Notes: a model not told the origin generated them from the sequence alone. A stretch of DNA of 64,000 nt from CAVSWT01 sp963782985 (GCA_963782985.1 CAWALU010000012.1:62001-126000), one strand, 5' to 3'. Positions 37,014 through 45,431 are shown, counted from the first letter of the stretch. Made by a program: numbers and translations.

Positions 37014-37347
37014 TAAATCCTTTTCCGTCATCATGCAATTCCAGCCTTAATTCATTATCGATAATTTTTAATTCCACTTTAACATTTTTTGCTTGAGAAT
37101 GTCGTATTACATTATTTATAGCTTCCTGAACAACACGATAACATGTAACTTCAATTTCAGGCGAAAGCTTTTTCTCAATGTCATCCGAGCTTAATTTTAT
37201 TTTTATTCCTGATCTTTGAGACTGCTTATTAACATACCAGCCTAAAGTTGGCGTAAGACCTAAATCGTCTAACATTGACGGACGAAGGTCTAATGATAAA
37301 TTTCTTACCAGTTGCAAAGAATGCTCAACTAAGTTCAACGCTGTCAA
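37003..37347 (-). CDS. Sensor kinase, central piece (HisKA_3/HATPase)
   Basis: A 114-codon frame starting at a TTG with NLVEHSLQLVRNLSLDLRPS and MLDDLGLTPTLGWYV, the second helix of the HisKA_3 domain, followed by the ATPase N-box CYRVVQEAINNVIRHSQA and DDGKGFNV (G1 box). It begins in a +1 frame relative to the upstream piece and is cut off before the G2 region, which is found in the next frame (36855-37013). It is one gene by content. Confidence 0.75.
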   Translation of the reverse strand: MTALNLVEHSLQLVRNLSLDLRPSMLDDLGLTPTLGWYVNKQSQRSGIKIKLSSDDIEKKLSPEIEVTCYRVVQEAINNVIRHSQAKNVKVELKIIDNELRLELHDDGKGFNVS

Positions 37348-38740
37348 TTAAATGTGATTTTAATTTTGTTGATTTGGTTACTTTGTTTGCCGCTTGAAGA
37401 TTTATTTTTATTGCTGTTAGAGTTTGGCCAATTTCATCATGAAGTTCGCGTGCAATTATTCGTCTTTCACTCTCCTGCGCTTCGATCAATTTTCGAGAAA
37501 CTATTTTTAATCGATCTTGACCTATGGTTATTTTATTAAATAATCTTTCCCTTTCCTCTTCAACTCTTTTTCGCGCGGTAATATCGCTGCAAATAAATTG
37601 AAATGCGTAATCTCCTTTATAATAAAAAGGCATGGCGGCTGCTTCAATATAAATTACAGAGCCGTCTAATTTTTTAGCTTTCAATTCCATTAAAGGAGTT
37701 TTTTCGTTGGTTGATAAATTCTTTAAATCGCGCGAAATAATTTTTTGATTTTCAGGATGAATAAAATCATAAAAAGATTTGCCGATTATTTGCTGTGGAT
37801 TTTCCCCGCCGAAAAGCTGCGCGCCCGCCGCGTTAATAAAAACAATTAGTTCATCTTTTAAAATTCCAACCGAGTTTGGCGAAAGCTCCACTAACTGTCT
37901 GTATCTTTCTTCGCTTTCTTTAATCGTTTCGCTGGATCTTTTTCTTTCAGTTATGTCGTCAAAAGTTGTATAAACTTGATAAGGCTTATCTTCCCCGCCT
38001 TTAAATAAAGGAATGGCATTTACATTTATCCACCTGTAATCTTCGTCGTAAGGAGTTAAAATTCCCATTACGAAATTTTGCATTTCCTTCCCCATTTTTA
38101 ATGCAACCATCGCGGGATGCGAGTCGTCAATAACTTCTGTGCCGTCTTCCAAAATTGATTTGTAGCCGGAGCCAAAAGAAAACTTCCCTTGCATTTGCTC
38201 AAGGGTTAATCCTAATATTTTTTGAGCCGCGGGATTAGCCGACAGAATTCCTTTTTCTACGTCTTCATAAATCACCCCTTGCGCCATAGTTTCAAATAAA
38301 GTTCTATGCTTTTGCTCGGAATATTTTAAAGTCTCTTCATCGTTTTTTCTTTTGGAAATATCGCGTCCCACGGCATAAAAATGATCGAAATTTTCCGATT
38401 GAGAAAAGCGCCATTCAGTCCACAGATAAGTACCATCGCAGCAGCGTAATCTTCCTTCAAATCTTTTTACTTTATCGCCTGCTTGTAAATTCATTAAATT
38501 TATTTTTGCAGATGTCTGATCGTCAAAATGGAAAATTTCTGAAAATGAAATGGAAGCTATTGATTCATTATCAAACCCTACGCGTTCAAGAATAGAAGCG
38601 CTTGCTTTTTCTATTATTCCCTGAAAATTAGATATCAAAAGAAGGTCTGTCGATAATTTGAAGAAATTGTTAAGGTTAGTTTCTAAACTGGAAAATTCAG
38701 AAATATTATTTCCTATTTTTATTTTTTCTTCCGTCAACAT
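37325..38740 (-). CDS. PAS sensor histidine kinase (HisKA_3 type), N-terminal piece
   Basis: A 471-residue piece with three PAS domains: about 20-130 (FFKLSTDLLLISNFQG), about 140-265 (LFETMAQGVIYEDVEKG, with PAC ending TFDDITERKR) and about 275-390 (LVELSPNSVGILKDELIV). A HisKA_3 H-box follows with the phospho-His at 434 (RIIARELHDEIGQTLTAI). It stops at 37325 through a frameshift; the rest of the kinase is in two further frames. The joined protein ends at 36855, 30 bases before the NarL-type regulator, so they form a two-component pair. Confidence 0.85.
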   Translation of the reverse strand: MLTEEKIKIGNNISEFSSLETNLNNFFKLSTDLLLISNFQGIIEKASASILERVGFDNESIASISFSEIFHFDDQTSAKINLMNLQAGDKVKRFEGRLRCCDGTYLWTEWRFSQSENFDHFYAVGRDISKRKNDEETLKYSEQKHRTLFETMAQGVIYEDVEKGILSANPAAQKILGLTLEQMQGKFSFGSGYKSILEDGTEVIDDSHPAMVALKMGKEMQNFVMGILTPYDEDYRWINVNAIPLFKGGEDKPYQVYTTFDDITERKRSSETIKESEERYRQLVELSPNSVGILKDELIVFINAAGAQLFGGENPQQIIGKSFYDFIHPENQKIISRDLKNLSTNEKTPLMELKAKKLDGSVIYIEAAAMPFYYKGDYAFQFICSDITARKRVEEERERLFNKITIGQDRLKIVSRKLIEAQESERRIIARELHDEIGQTLTAIKINLQAANKVTKSTKLKSHLIDSVELS

Positions 38741-38987
38741 TTTTAAAATCCGTGATTAATAAAATTTTATTTTAATAACAGTTTAACTGCATAATAATTT
38801 TAAAAATCTTCAATAAAAGTTTTTTTACTGAATGAGCTACAATCGAAATAAATTGTAATTCCTTTTTTATTATTATCGAAAAAATGATTGAAAGTTGAAG
38901 TGAAAATTTAGGAATGGTTACAATAAATTTAAGTGAAAACTTTGTTTTTGTTTTCCCTTAGATTTATGGACAGATAAAAGTAATTTT

Positions 38988-39935
38988 TTATTTTTTAGTT
39001 TTTTCTTCTTTAGGCGCTGGATCCACAACTTCTAAAGGTAGAGTTTGATCATGATAATTCATAAAATGACTTGTAGGCATAATTCTCTCTCCTAATTTTT
39101 CCACATAAACTTGTGTAAATTCGGCGCCAAGAAAAAGTATTTGTGAAGAATAATAAACCCACAAAAGCAAAACTACAAGAGAGCTTGCTGTTCCGTACGT
39201 TGAGCTTAATGAACTCTGTCCGATATAAAGGCTGATAAAAAATTTACCGATTACAAACAGCGATGCCGTAACCAAAGCTCCCACCCAAACGTGCCTCCAT
39301 TCCAAATGCACATCCGGCAATCCTTTAAAGATCATTCCAAACAAAATAAAAATTATAGTTAATGAAATTATTATATCAACTATATCAAGTAAAAAAACCG
39401 GCACTTCAACAAATTTTTCAGTTATATAATTACTTAACGCTGAAGTTACCGCGCTGATGATCAATGAAACTAAAAGCAAAAAACCGGTTCCGATAACCAA
39501 ACCAAAAGATTTTGCTCTGTCTTTGAGCAAACCTTTAATAATACTTCTGCCAGGTTTTGGCTTTACTTTCCAAACCATATCCAATGAATCTTGTAATTCT
39601 ACAAACACAACGGTGGAACCAATTATCATGGTTATAACGCTTATAACTATTGCAATAATATTTGCCGTTGAAAAACTAACTTGCTTTAATGCGCTTTGAA
39701 TTAAAATTGCGCTTTCTTCCCCCACCATTGACTTTATTTCACCAAAAATTTGTCCGCGCGCGGCGCTCTCGCCAAAAATTAATCCGGCAACGCCAATTGC
39801 AATTATTAATAAAGGAGCTAAAGAAAATATTGTATAAAATGATAGTGCGGCTCCTAACTTTGGACATTTGTCGTCAATAAATTTATTAAAAACGTCAACA
39901 ATAAAACTCCAAATGGATTTTACTTTTATTTTCAT
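38988..39935 (-). CDS. YihY/BrkB-family inner-membrane protein
   Basis: A 315-residue polytopic protein of the YihY/virulence factor BrkB family (UPF0761). The signature start KCPKLGAALSFYTIFSLAPLL is present, followed by a long soluble loop and six membrane helices (for example FGLVIGTGFLLLVSLIISAV, SSLVVLLLWVYYSSQILFLG, AEFTQVYVEK). The charged tail ends PAPKEEKTKK. The biochemical role of the family is unsettled; despite old names it is not ribonuclease BN. It is monocistronic, with a 247-base gap on its upstream-kinase side. Confidence 0.88.
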   Translation of the reverse strand: MKIKVKSIWSFIVDVFNKFIDDKCPKLGAALSFYTIFSLAPLLIIAIGVAGLIFGESAARGQIFGEIKSMVGEESAILIQSALKQVSFSTANIIAIVISVITMIIGSTVVFVELQDSLDMVWKVKPKPGRSIIKGLLKDRAKSFGLVIGTGFLLLVSLIISAVTSALSNYITEKFVEVPVFLLDIVDIIISLTIIFILFGMIFKGLPDVHLEWRHVWVGALVTASLFVIGKFFISLYIGQSSLSSTYGTASSLVVLLLWVYYSSQILFLGAEFTQVYVEKLGERIMPTSHFMNYHDQTLPLEVVDPAPKEEKTKK

Positions 39936-39999
39936 ATTTCTACTTTTTTTGATTATGAAAATTGTATTGAATAATAACCTAATAAAATTTTTCGCAATG

Positions 40000-40902
40000 T
40001 CATTTTTTGGAAATCACATAATCATAAATCATTTTTGAAGCATCAGCTTGAGCGTTAATAACACCTTCCGTATCTTTTACATTTTTAGAAAGCAAAATTA
40101 AAATATATTTTGTTCCATCAGGTAAAAATACAATTCCCCCATCATGCCCAACGCCCGTGATTGAACCGGTTTTATGAGCAACTTTTACATCTCCCGAAAG
40201 AAGGGCTGGAATTCTTTCATTAAATTTTTGATGCAGTAAAATATCTATCATTTCATTGCATGATTTTTTTGTTAGAATTTCATTTTTAGCAAGCGCTTTA
40301 AATATGATCATCAAATCATAAGCGGTTGTAGTATTGTTCAATCCAAGTTTAAAAGCTTTAGAATCTTCCACTCCTCTTAAAACTTTTATATCGGCAGCGC
40401 CAATTTGTTTCATAGTATTCATTACATTTTTTGCGTCAACTATTCCAATCAAAATATTTGTGGCAAGATTACTGCTCACCGTTATCATATCAAAAACCAA
40501 ATCGCGAATAGTTTTTTTATGACCGATAAATTTATAAAGTCCATCGCCGGAATCCTCGCCGATATCCATTGAATACTTTGAACTATCCACAATACTTTTA
40601 AATTCATTTTTAATAATTATGGAATCATCAAGATTTATTTTGCCCTGTTCAGCTTGTTTAAATACTTCAATCATAACCGGCGTTTTCATTGTGCTGGCTG
40701 CGTGAAATTCTTCCTTTTCATTTATAAAAATATGATCTGATGTATCAGTCAAGTTTAGATAAGCAACGGCAAAATCTCCTTCATACTCACTAAAGTATTT
40801 ACTAATTTCTGTTTTTAATGAATCACTTTTAAATTGCTTCTGGATTGATTGAGCCATGATAAAACTCCATGAGAAAAAAATTATTGTAATAAATATTTTC
40901 AT
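40000..40902 (-). CDS. Class A beta-lactamase-like serine hydrolase
   Basis: A 300-residue exported protein: signal peptide MKIFITIIFFSWSFIMAQ, then the active-site S70-T-M-K73, S143-S-N (SDN-like loop) and K244-T-G. The stretch GVEDSKAFKLGLNNTTTAYD lies where the omega loop with Glu166-x-x-Leu-Asn would be; a normal ExxLN is not seen. Similar proteins in Bacteroidota are annotated as class A beta-lactamase-related hydrolases, some of them extended-spectrum enzymes. Resistance cannot be claimed; it could equally be a peptidoglycan DD-peptidase-like hydrolase. Located in the periplasm. Confidence 0.85.
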   Translation of the reverse strand: MKIFITIIFFSWSFIMAQSIQKQFKSDSLKTEISKYFSEYEGDFAVAYLNLTDTSDHIFINEKEEFHAASTMKTPVMIEVFKQAEQGKINLDDSIIIKNEFKSIVDSSKYSMDIGEDSGDGLYKFIGHKKTIRDLVFDMITVSSNLATNILIGIVDAKNVMNTMKQIGAADIKVLRGVEDSKAFKLGLNNTTTAYDLMIIFKALAKNEILTKKSCNEMIDILLHQKFNERIPALLSGDVKVAHKTGSITGVGHDGGIVFLPDGTKYILILLSKNVKDTEGVINAQADASKMIYDYVISKK

Positions 40903-41080
40903 ATTGATAATACCGTTCCTTTATTTATAAAAGATAACATGGTTTTTAAAATAAATAATTATTTTCGTTTTAAAATTTATTTTTGAAATCAAACCTTTTT
41001 ATTTAATTTCACCCATCAAATTACTAAATGTTTGAAAACATAAAAAAACATTGAGAATTATATTTAACAAAGGAGCCAAT

Positions 41081-41497
41081 GTGATTAGAGCTGAAAAAGA
41101 TTTTGAAAATTTAGTTTATGTAAAGGAATCCGGTATACATGGTTTGGGTTTATTTTCTTCAATAAAAATTTCAGCAGGCGAAACTATTATGATAATTAAA
41201 GGTGAAGCTATTTCCGGCGATGAATGTGAAAGACGCGAAGAAGATGAAAATAATGTTTACATTTTTTGGAACGGCGATGATTGCTATATCGACACAGCTA
41301 TGACGGATAAAATAAAATACATTAATCATAAGTGTGACTACAATTGCGAAGTTGCCGACGGTGATGAAACCTCTTTACTTCTTGTTGCAACTAGAGATAT
41401 TGAACCAAATGAAGAGTTGACAATTGATTACGGTTATGAAGAAATCTATGTGGATATGCAAGTGCGAAAAGTGCATGTGCTTAAAATTGCAGTGTGA
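41081..41497 (+). CDS. SET-domain protein-lysine methyltransferase-like protein
   Basis: GTG at 41081 is chosen because AAAGGAG lies 5 bases before it. The protein (138 residues) begins MIRAEKDFENLVYVKESGIH, then GLGLFSSIKISAGETI, YINHKCDYNCE (the NHxCxxN SAM-binding motif) and EELTIDYGYE, the complete bacterial SET core. The last 20 residues are odd: removing one A in GAAGAAATC near 41440 would switch to ESMWICKCEKCMCLKLQC, a post-SET-like Cys cluster ending at 41531. So the true C-terminus is probably in the +1 frame. Substrate unknown; bacterial SET proteins can methylate host or own proteins. Confidence 0.82.
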   Translation: MIRAEKDFENLVYVKESGIHGLGLFSSIKISAGETIMIIKGEAISGDECERREEDENNVYIFWNGDDCYIDTAMTDKIKYINHKCDYNCEVADGDETSLLLVATRDIEPNEELTIDYGYEEIYVDMQVRKVHVLKIAV

Positions 41498-41512
41498 AAT
41501 AATTGCAAACAA

Positions 41513-41545
41513 ACTAACCCAATTTTTTTGAGAAATTGGGTTAGT
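41513..41545. terminator. Bidirectional hairpin terminator after the SET gene
   Basis: A perfect 13-base-pair stem (41513-41525 with 41533-41545) with a seven-base loop and T/A-rich flanks on both sides. If the SET frame is corrected, its stop codon falls in the loop of this hairpin. A closely related hairpin recurs at 43767-43799 after pepD. Confidence 0.75.
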
Positions 41546-41567
41546 AATTTTTAATTTGTCAAGTAAC

Positions 41568-41655
41568 TTTTAATTTTGTTTTGCCACTTCTTTCGAAATT
41601 TTTTTTAATAAATCTGATCCACTTCGATAATTTTGTTTGCTTAATATTTATTTTT
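41568..41655 (-). pseudogene. Fossil copy of the pepD 3' end
   Basis: These about 88 bases align with the last codons of pepD at 43816-43895: both share AATTTTG-TTTGCCACTTCTTTC, then TAAATC and TTAATATTTATT. Translated on the minus strand it gives SGKTKLK-like debris where pepD has KEVAKQN. The adjacent hairpin is shared as well. It is a non-functional remnant that marks a duplication around the FG-GAP gene. Confidence 0.65.
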
Positions 41656-41955
41656 TAATAGAATTATCATATACTTTTTCAGGGATTATTTTTAGCAAAA
41701 GAATTTAGATGCTTCTAAAAAAATTTTTAGCTTAAAAAACAAATGGGAACAAGCATATTAAATAATACTGGCACGATTTTTACCCCCCCCCACTTTTTTA
41801 TTTTCCTTACAAATTTTTTAATCTTCCTTTCTTATTTTGAAGGAAGCGGCTCTAAAAATGTTCATCACTTTAAATGGTATTACTGCGGTTTTGTTTAATA
41901 AAAAAATATCAGACAAATTTTCTTCCCCTAAGTATTTTAAAAAGGTAAAATATAA
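41656..41955. other. Intergenic region upstream of the FG-GAP gene
   Basis: About 300 bases without a gene. It contains a run of nine C at 41783-41791, unusual in this AT-rich genome. A TGGCACG at 41770-41776 followed by TTTTTAC resembles a sigma-54 -24 box, but its -12 element is poor. No further structure was found. Confidence 0.4.
41783..41791. repeat. Nine-base poly-C tract
   Basis: A homopolymer of nine C within AT-rich intergenic DNA, 164 bases before the start at 41956. Such tracts can vary in length by slippage and alter promoter spacing, but here it might also be a sequencing artefact. Confidence 0.6.
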
Positions 41956-42375
41956 ATGACCAAAATATTTTTCTGTTGTATTATAATTGTATTAAGCCCC
42001 TTAATTGCCGCACAAAGTAAGCTGCAAAAATTAGAACTGTTAAAGAACAAAACGGAATTAAAAGCAACTGAAGTTGAAAAAGATTTGTTTCGAATAGAAT
42101 ATCCCAACGGTGATGTAAAAATTAAAAATACAGCCGAATATTTACCCTCGCTTAACAAACAAAATTACTCCCCAACTTTTGATAGTACCATTATAGATTT
42201 AAGTACAATTGATACGACTCTTTATAATACTAAATTTAAATTCTGGAGAGAATTGTTTATCGCCGATTTTCCTTATTTGCTTATTGGGGATTTGAACAAC
42301 AACGGAAAGACTGAAATATATGGTTTCAGAAAAAACTATACTGATAAAGAGTGTATCAAATATTTTTATTTATGA
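41956..42375 (+). CDS. FG-GAP-like protein, N-terminal fragment
   Basis: A 139-codon frame with a signal peptide ending at AAQ, a polar region and the first calcium-loop (LLIGDLNNNGKTEIYG). The last dozen residues are out of phase; the continuation SVSNIFIYEYNGSNFQYAF is in the next frame from about 42340. First piece of the gene at 41956-43715. Confidence 0.6.
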   Translation: MTKIFFCCIIIVLSPLIAAQSKLQKLELLKNKTELKATEVEKDLFRIEYPNGDVKIKNTAEYLPSLNKQNYSPTFDSTIIDLSTIDTTLYNTKFKFWRELFIADFPYLLIGDLNNNGKTEIYGFRKNYTDKECIKYFYL

Positions 42376-42604
42376 GTATAACGGTTCTAATTTTCAATAC
42401 GCTTTTTACACCTATCCGCTTTCACTAACGCTAAATGCAAGAGGCATTTTTGATATTGACGGCGACGGCAATGATGAACTGCATTTAAGAAGAGTTGTTT
42501 TTGAACCCATTGATTCTGTCAATAACCGCGTTACCCATAAACAATTATTTTATAAAAAATCATCCTTCAATAGTTTTGCCGATAGTTTGTTTTTTCAAGC
42601 TTGA
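42320..42604 (+). CDS. FG-GAP-like protein, second fragment
   Basis: A 94-codon frame carrying IFIYEYNGSNFQYAFYT and the loop FDIDGDGNDELHLRR. Its first residues before NIFIYEYN are the wrong phase of the preceding fragment. It stops at 42604 while the sequence goes on as ITPITQINDVYYGDFDNDNN in another frame. Confidence 0.5.
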   Translation: MVSEKTILIKSVSNIFIYEYNGSNFQYAFYTYPLSLTLNARGIFDIDGDGNDELHLRRVVFEPIDSVNNRVTHKQLFYKKSSFNSFADSLFFQA

Positions 42605-42698
42605 GTATTATAACCCCTATCACACAAATTAATGATGTTTATTACGGCGATTTTGATAATGATAACAATTCCGATATGATTTTTATTTTTCCAGCAAT

Positions 42699-42932
42699 AT
42701 GGCTGTAAGAATATCTGAATATAATCCTTTCACTACTACTTATGATTCTGTTTATGAATACAATTTAAGACAATTAGATTCATATTTCGGCGGGTTTGCT
42801 ATTGGGGATTTTGACGAAGATGGAAAAACGGAATTTATAATGTCTAGCATTAATGGAAAAGTTGCAGCGATTGAAAATATTGGTAACAACAGCTATAAAG
42901 TTTCATGGATTGGAGAAGTATCCTACCAATAA
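42699..42932 (+). CDS. FG-GAP-like protein, third fragment
   Basis: A 77-codon frame with SYFGGFAIGDFDEDGKTEFI, another calcium-loop repeat. It ends VSWIGEVSYQ; the next phase continues with YPTNNAYMLFTTNDIDKNGK. Confidence 0.5.
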   Translation: MAVRISEYNPFTTTYDSVYEYNLRQLDSYFGGFAIGDFDEDGKTEFIMSSINGKVAAIENIGNNSYKVSWIGEVSYQ

Positions 42933-43143
42933 TGCCTATATGCTTTTCACTACAAATGATATCGACAAAAATGGGAAAAAGGAATTTTGGATTGGCGGAG
43001 ACGCTTATTATAACGGAATAGGAATAACACGCTTTACTTGTTTTGAGGCTAGCGGTAATGACCAATATAAACAGGTAGGGAGAATTGATCTATCCAGGAG
43101 TATTTTCATTTTTTGCAGGCAACGCTTCGGCTGTGGATTTTGA
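42853..43143 (+). CDS. FG-GAP-like protein, fourth fragment
   Basis: A 96-codon frame with FTTNDIDKNGKKEFWIGGDA and GITRFTCFEASGNDQYKQVG. The first about 25 residues and the last about 10 are out of phase with the ancestral protein. A further loop, SAVDFDNDGREELFICI, lies in a different frame from about 43100 to 43205. Confidence 0.5.
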   Translation: MEKLQRLKILVTTAIKFHGLEKYPTNNAYMLFTTNDIDKNGKKEFWIGGDAYYNGIGITRFTCFEASGNDQYKQVGRIDLSRSIFIFCRQRFGCGF

Positions 43144-43205
43144 TAACGACGGTAGAGAGGAGCTTTTTATTTGTATTGATCAGCATGTTTTAATATTAAA
43201 ATTCA

Positions 43206-43715
43206 TTGGTTCATGAAAACCACCAACATTATGAGCTTTTTTATATAAAACAAAATGAGCTAAGCAAACAGAACAGCGTTTATTATGGAGCAACCACTTA
43301 CGACATTAAAAACGACGGCAAGAAAAATATCCTTATTACTTTGGATTTAATTAAAGAAAATATTGGAATTAAATACTTCTGTTATATCTATGCTCAAGAT
43401 TTTACATCAGATATTCAAAAGCGACCAAATATTTTAAGTGAGTTTATATTAAAACAGAATTATCCAAATCCATTTAATCCATCCACTAGAATTAAGTATA
43501 CTTTACCGCAAGATTCTAAAGTTCAAATAAAAGTCTACGATATTTTAGGATCAGAAGTAGCTAAATTAGTTGATGAATTTAAGCCAGCAGGTGAATTTGA
43601 AGTTAACTTTAGTACAAATGAACTAACTAGCGGGGTTTATATTTATAGAATTACAGCAGCAACCAATGAAAAAATTATTTTTAGCTCTTCAAAACAAATG
43701 ATATTTCTTAAATAG
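43206..43715 (+). CDS. FG-GAP-like protein, C-terminal fragment with T9SS sorting domain
   Basis: A 169-codon frame with one last repeat (TTYDIKNDGKKNILITLD) and a complete T9SS type A sorting domain of about 90 residues: ILKQNYPNPFNPSTRIKYTL, KIYD-like VYDILGSEVAKLV, FKPAGEFEVNF and SGVYIYRI. The tail is nearly the same as in the 1240-residue beta-helix protein. Confidence 0.75.
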   Translation: MVHENHQHYELFYIKQNELSKQNSVYYGATTYDIKNDGKKNILITLDLIKENIGIKYFCYIYAQDFTSDIQKRPNILSEFILKQNYPNPFNPSTRIKYTLPQDSKVQIKVYDILGSEVAKLVDEFKPAGEFEVNFSTNELTSGVYIYRITAATNEKIIFSSSKQMIFLK

Positions 43716-43766
43716 CTTTTTACAAAGGAAATTAACAGTGTATTTTTCTTTTTTAGTTTAAAAATA

Positions 43767-43799
43767 ACTAACCCAGTTTCTAAGAAAAATTGGGTTAGT
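43767..43799. terminator. Hairpin terminator between the FG-GAP gene and pepD
   Basis: A nine-base perfect stem (ACTAACCCA with TGGGTTAGT) extended by a mismatch and three more pairs. It lies between two convergent genes. It is a diverged copy of the hairpin at 41513-41545. Confidence 0.65.
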
Positions 43800-43820
43800 A
43801 ATGTTTATTAGTTAATAATT

Positions 43821-45047
43821 TTAATTTTGCTTTGCCACTTCTTTCAAAATCCCCTTCAGTAAATCATAAAACTTTTCCACTGTTTTAATATTTATTCTTT
43901 CATTCGGCGAATGCGCACCTTCTATAGTTGGACCAAATGAAATCATATCCAAGCCTGGATTTTTATCTCCCAAAATACCGCACTCCAATCCGGCATGAAT
44001 AGCTTTTATTTCAGGCTCTTTGTTGAAAAGTTCTTTAAATACTTTTTTAGATGTTTTAAGTATAGCGGAATCCATATCAGGTTTCCATCCGGGATAACCA
44101 TCCGTAGCATTTATTTTAGCACCTGCAAGTTCAAAAATTGCCTTTATATTATTAGCAGTATTTTTTTTGGCACTTTCTATTGAACTACGCTGGCTCGTCC
44201 CAAAACTTAAATTGTCACCGCTCATTTTAACTGTTGCAACATTAGTAGAAGTCTCCACCAAATCTCTAATATCCTGACTCATAGTAATGACACCATGAGG
44301 TAAAGCAAGTGATGTGTTTATAATTCTTTTTGTAAATGATTTTGAAAATGATTTTTCAGATTTGAAATCTGATTTTTTAAATTCAATTTTTAATCCCTCA
44401 TCCGAAGTTTTAAACTCATTTAATATTTTTTCCTGCAATTCCGAAATTTTATTTGAAATTTCCTTTTCATCCTTACTATTAATTAATATTACCGCTTCAG
44501 CCTCACGAGGAATTGCATTACGCAAACTGCCGCCGTCAATTTTAGAAACCGTAAAATCAAAATCGCTAATCTCTTTTAAAGCTCTTCCTAAAATTTTAAT
44601 TGCATTTGCTCTGCCCGCTTTTATATCCAAACCAGAATGACCGCCTTTTAATCCAGTTACAATTAAATCAAACGGAACAAAATCTTTATTTGCTGATTCC
44701 CATTCAATTTTAAATTCGCCAATAGTATCAACGCCGCCGGAACAACCCACGTAAAAAGCTCCGTCCTCTTCTGAATCCAAATTCAACAAAGTTTTTCCTG
44801 AAATAAATCCGGGTTCAAGATTAGTAGCACCTGTAAGTCCGGTTTCTTCATCCACTGTCAATAAAATTTCAATTGGTCCGTGAACAACTTCTTTATCAGT
44901 TGCTACAGCTAAACCGGCAGCAACGCCAATTCCATTGTCACTCCCTAATGTAGTCCCATCAGCGGTAATCCATCCGTCTTCTCTCAATAATTTTATAGGA
45001 TCATTTTCAAAATCATGTTTAGTGTTTTTATTTTTTTCACAAACCAT
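43821..45047 (-). CDS. pepD: Aminoacyl-histidine dipeptidase PepD, main C-terminal piece
   Basis: A 408-codon frame starting at MVCEKNKNTKHDFENDPIKL with GWITADGTTLGSDNGIGVA (metal-ligand Asp), TVDEETGLTGA (catalytic Glu pair), LLNLDSEEDGAFYVGCSGG and ending GPTIEGAHSPNERINIKTVE (metal-ligand His). This is the M20-family Xaa-His dipeptidase PepD, a cytosolic di-zinc enzyme. The first about 80 residues are in another frame (44993-45286). Inserting one T in the run of seven A (plus strand) at 45108-45114 would restore FFIPAAKGYENSPTVVLQGH. Single-gene unit, convergent with the FG-GAP gene. Confidence 0.88.
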   Translation of the reverse strand: MVCEKNKNTKHDFENDPIKLLREDGWITADGTTLGSDNGIGVAAGLAVATDKEVVHGPIEILLTVDEETGLTGATNLEPGFISGKTLLNLDSEEDGAFYVGCSGGVDTIGEFKIEWESANKDFVPFDLIVTGLKGGHSGLDIKAGRANAIKILGRALKEISDFDFTVSKIDGGSLRNAIPREAEAVILINSKDEKEISNKISELQEKILNEFKTSDEGLKIEFKKSDFKSEKSFSKSFTKRIINTSLALPHGVITMSQDIRDLVETSTNVATVKMSGDNLSFGTSQRSSIESAKKNTANNIKAIFELAGAKINATDGYPGWKPDMDSAILKTSKKVFKELFNKEPEIKAIHAGLECGILGDKNPGLDMISFGPTIEGAHSPNERINIKTVEKFYDLLKGILKEVAKQN

Positions 45048-45286
45048 ATCAACATGCCCTTGCAGTACAACTGTGGGAGAATTTTCATAACCTTTTGCTG
45101 CGGGAATAAAAAAACAAGGTTTCCCACTTTGTCTTCTTTGTATTTTATATTTAATTCTTTTGCAAGATTTTTTAAATGATTAAGAATTTTCTCTTCTTTT
45201 TTTGATGGTCTTGGTACCTGGCTAATTTCATAAAATCTTTTCCATATAATTTCCGGCTTCAAACCATCTATTGCTGATTCTGACAT
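44993..45286 (-). CDS. pepD: PepD, N-terminal piece
   Basis: A 97-codon frame that starts MSESAIDGLKPEIIWKRFYE, then ISQVPRPSKKEEKILNHLKN, the conserved N-terminus of PepD. After GNLVFLFP it is out of phase. The true continuation with the metal-ligand motif QGHVDMVCEKN is in the frame of 43821-45047, which starts inside this overlap. A homopolymer indel is the likely cause. Confidence 0.8.
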   Translation of the reverse strand: MSESAIDGLKPEIIWKRFYEISQVPRPSKKEEKILNHLKNLAKELNIKYKEDKVGNLVFLFPQQKVMKILPQLYCKGMLIWFVKKIKTLNMILKMIL

Positions 45287-45431
45287 TTTTCCTCCATTAA
45301 TTAGAAATCTTTAGTTACAAATATATAAAAATCTATACTTTGTTATTGTGGGAAGTTTGAGGTTTGGGAATGGTTCTTTGTATTCAGCTTCAGCTAACAA
45401 ACAGAAACAAAAAATAGATAAGCAGCTAAAA

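Larger units (their letters stand above)
41956..43715 (+). pseudogene. FG-GAP/VCBS-like secreted protein with T9SS sorting domain, fragmented
   Basis: The span reads as one secreted protein of about 590 residues, broken into at least six frames. It starts with a signal peptide (MTKIFFCCIIIVLSPLIAAQ), continues with calcium-loop repeats in changing frames (GDLNNNGKTEIYGFR, FDIDGDGNDELHLR, GDFDNDNNSDMIFIF, GDFDEDGKTEFIMS, NDIDKNGKKEFWIGG, VDFDNDGREELFICI) and ends in a T9SS tail (QNYPNPFNPSTRIKYT, SGVYIYRITA). Shifts fall near 42340, 42600, 42700, 42910, 43110 and 43200. The density of breaks in 1.76 kb suggests a real pseudogene, though sequence errors may contribute. Confidence 0.8.

Noticed and set aside
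40903..41080. ATG-like earlier start (TTG at 41051) for the SET gene
   Set aside because: AAAGGAG is placed for the GTG at 41081, and the residues before it do not match SET proteins.
41770..41787. Sigma-54 promoter before the FG-GAP gene
   Set aside because: TGGCACG is present but the -12 element reads TTAC and runs into the poly-C tract; too weak to call.
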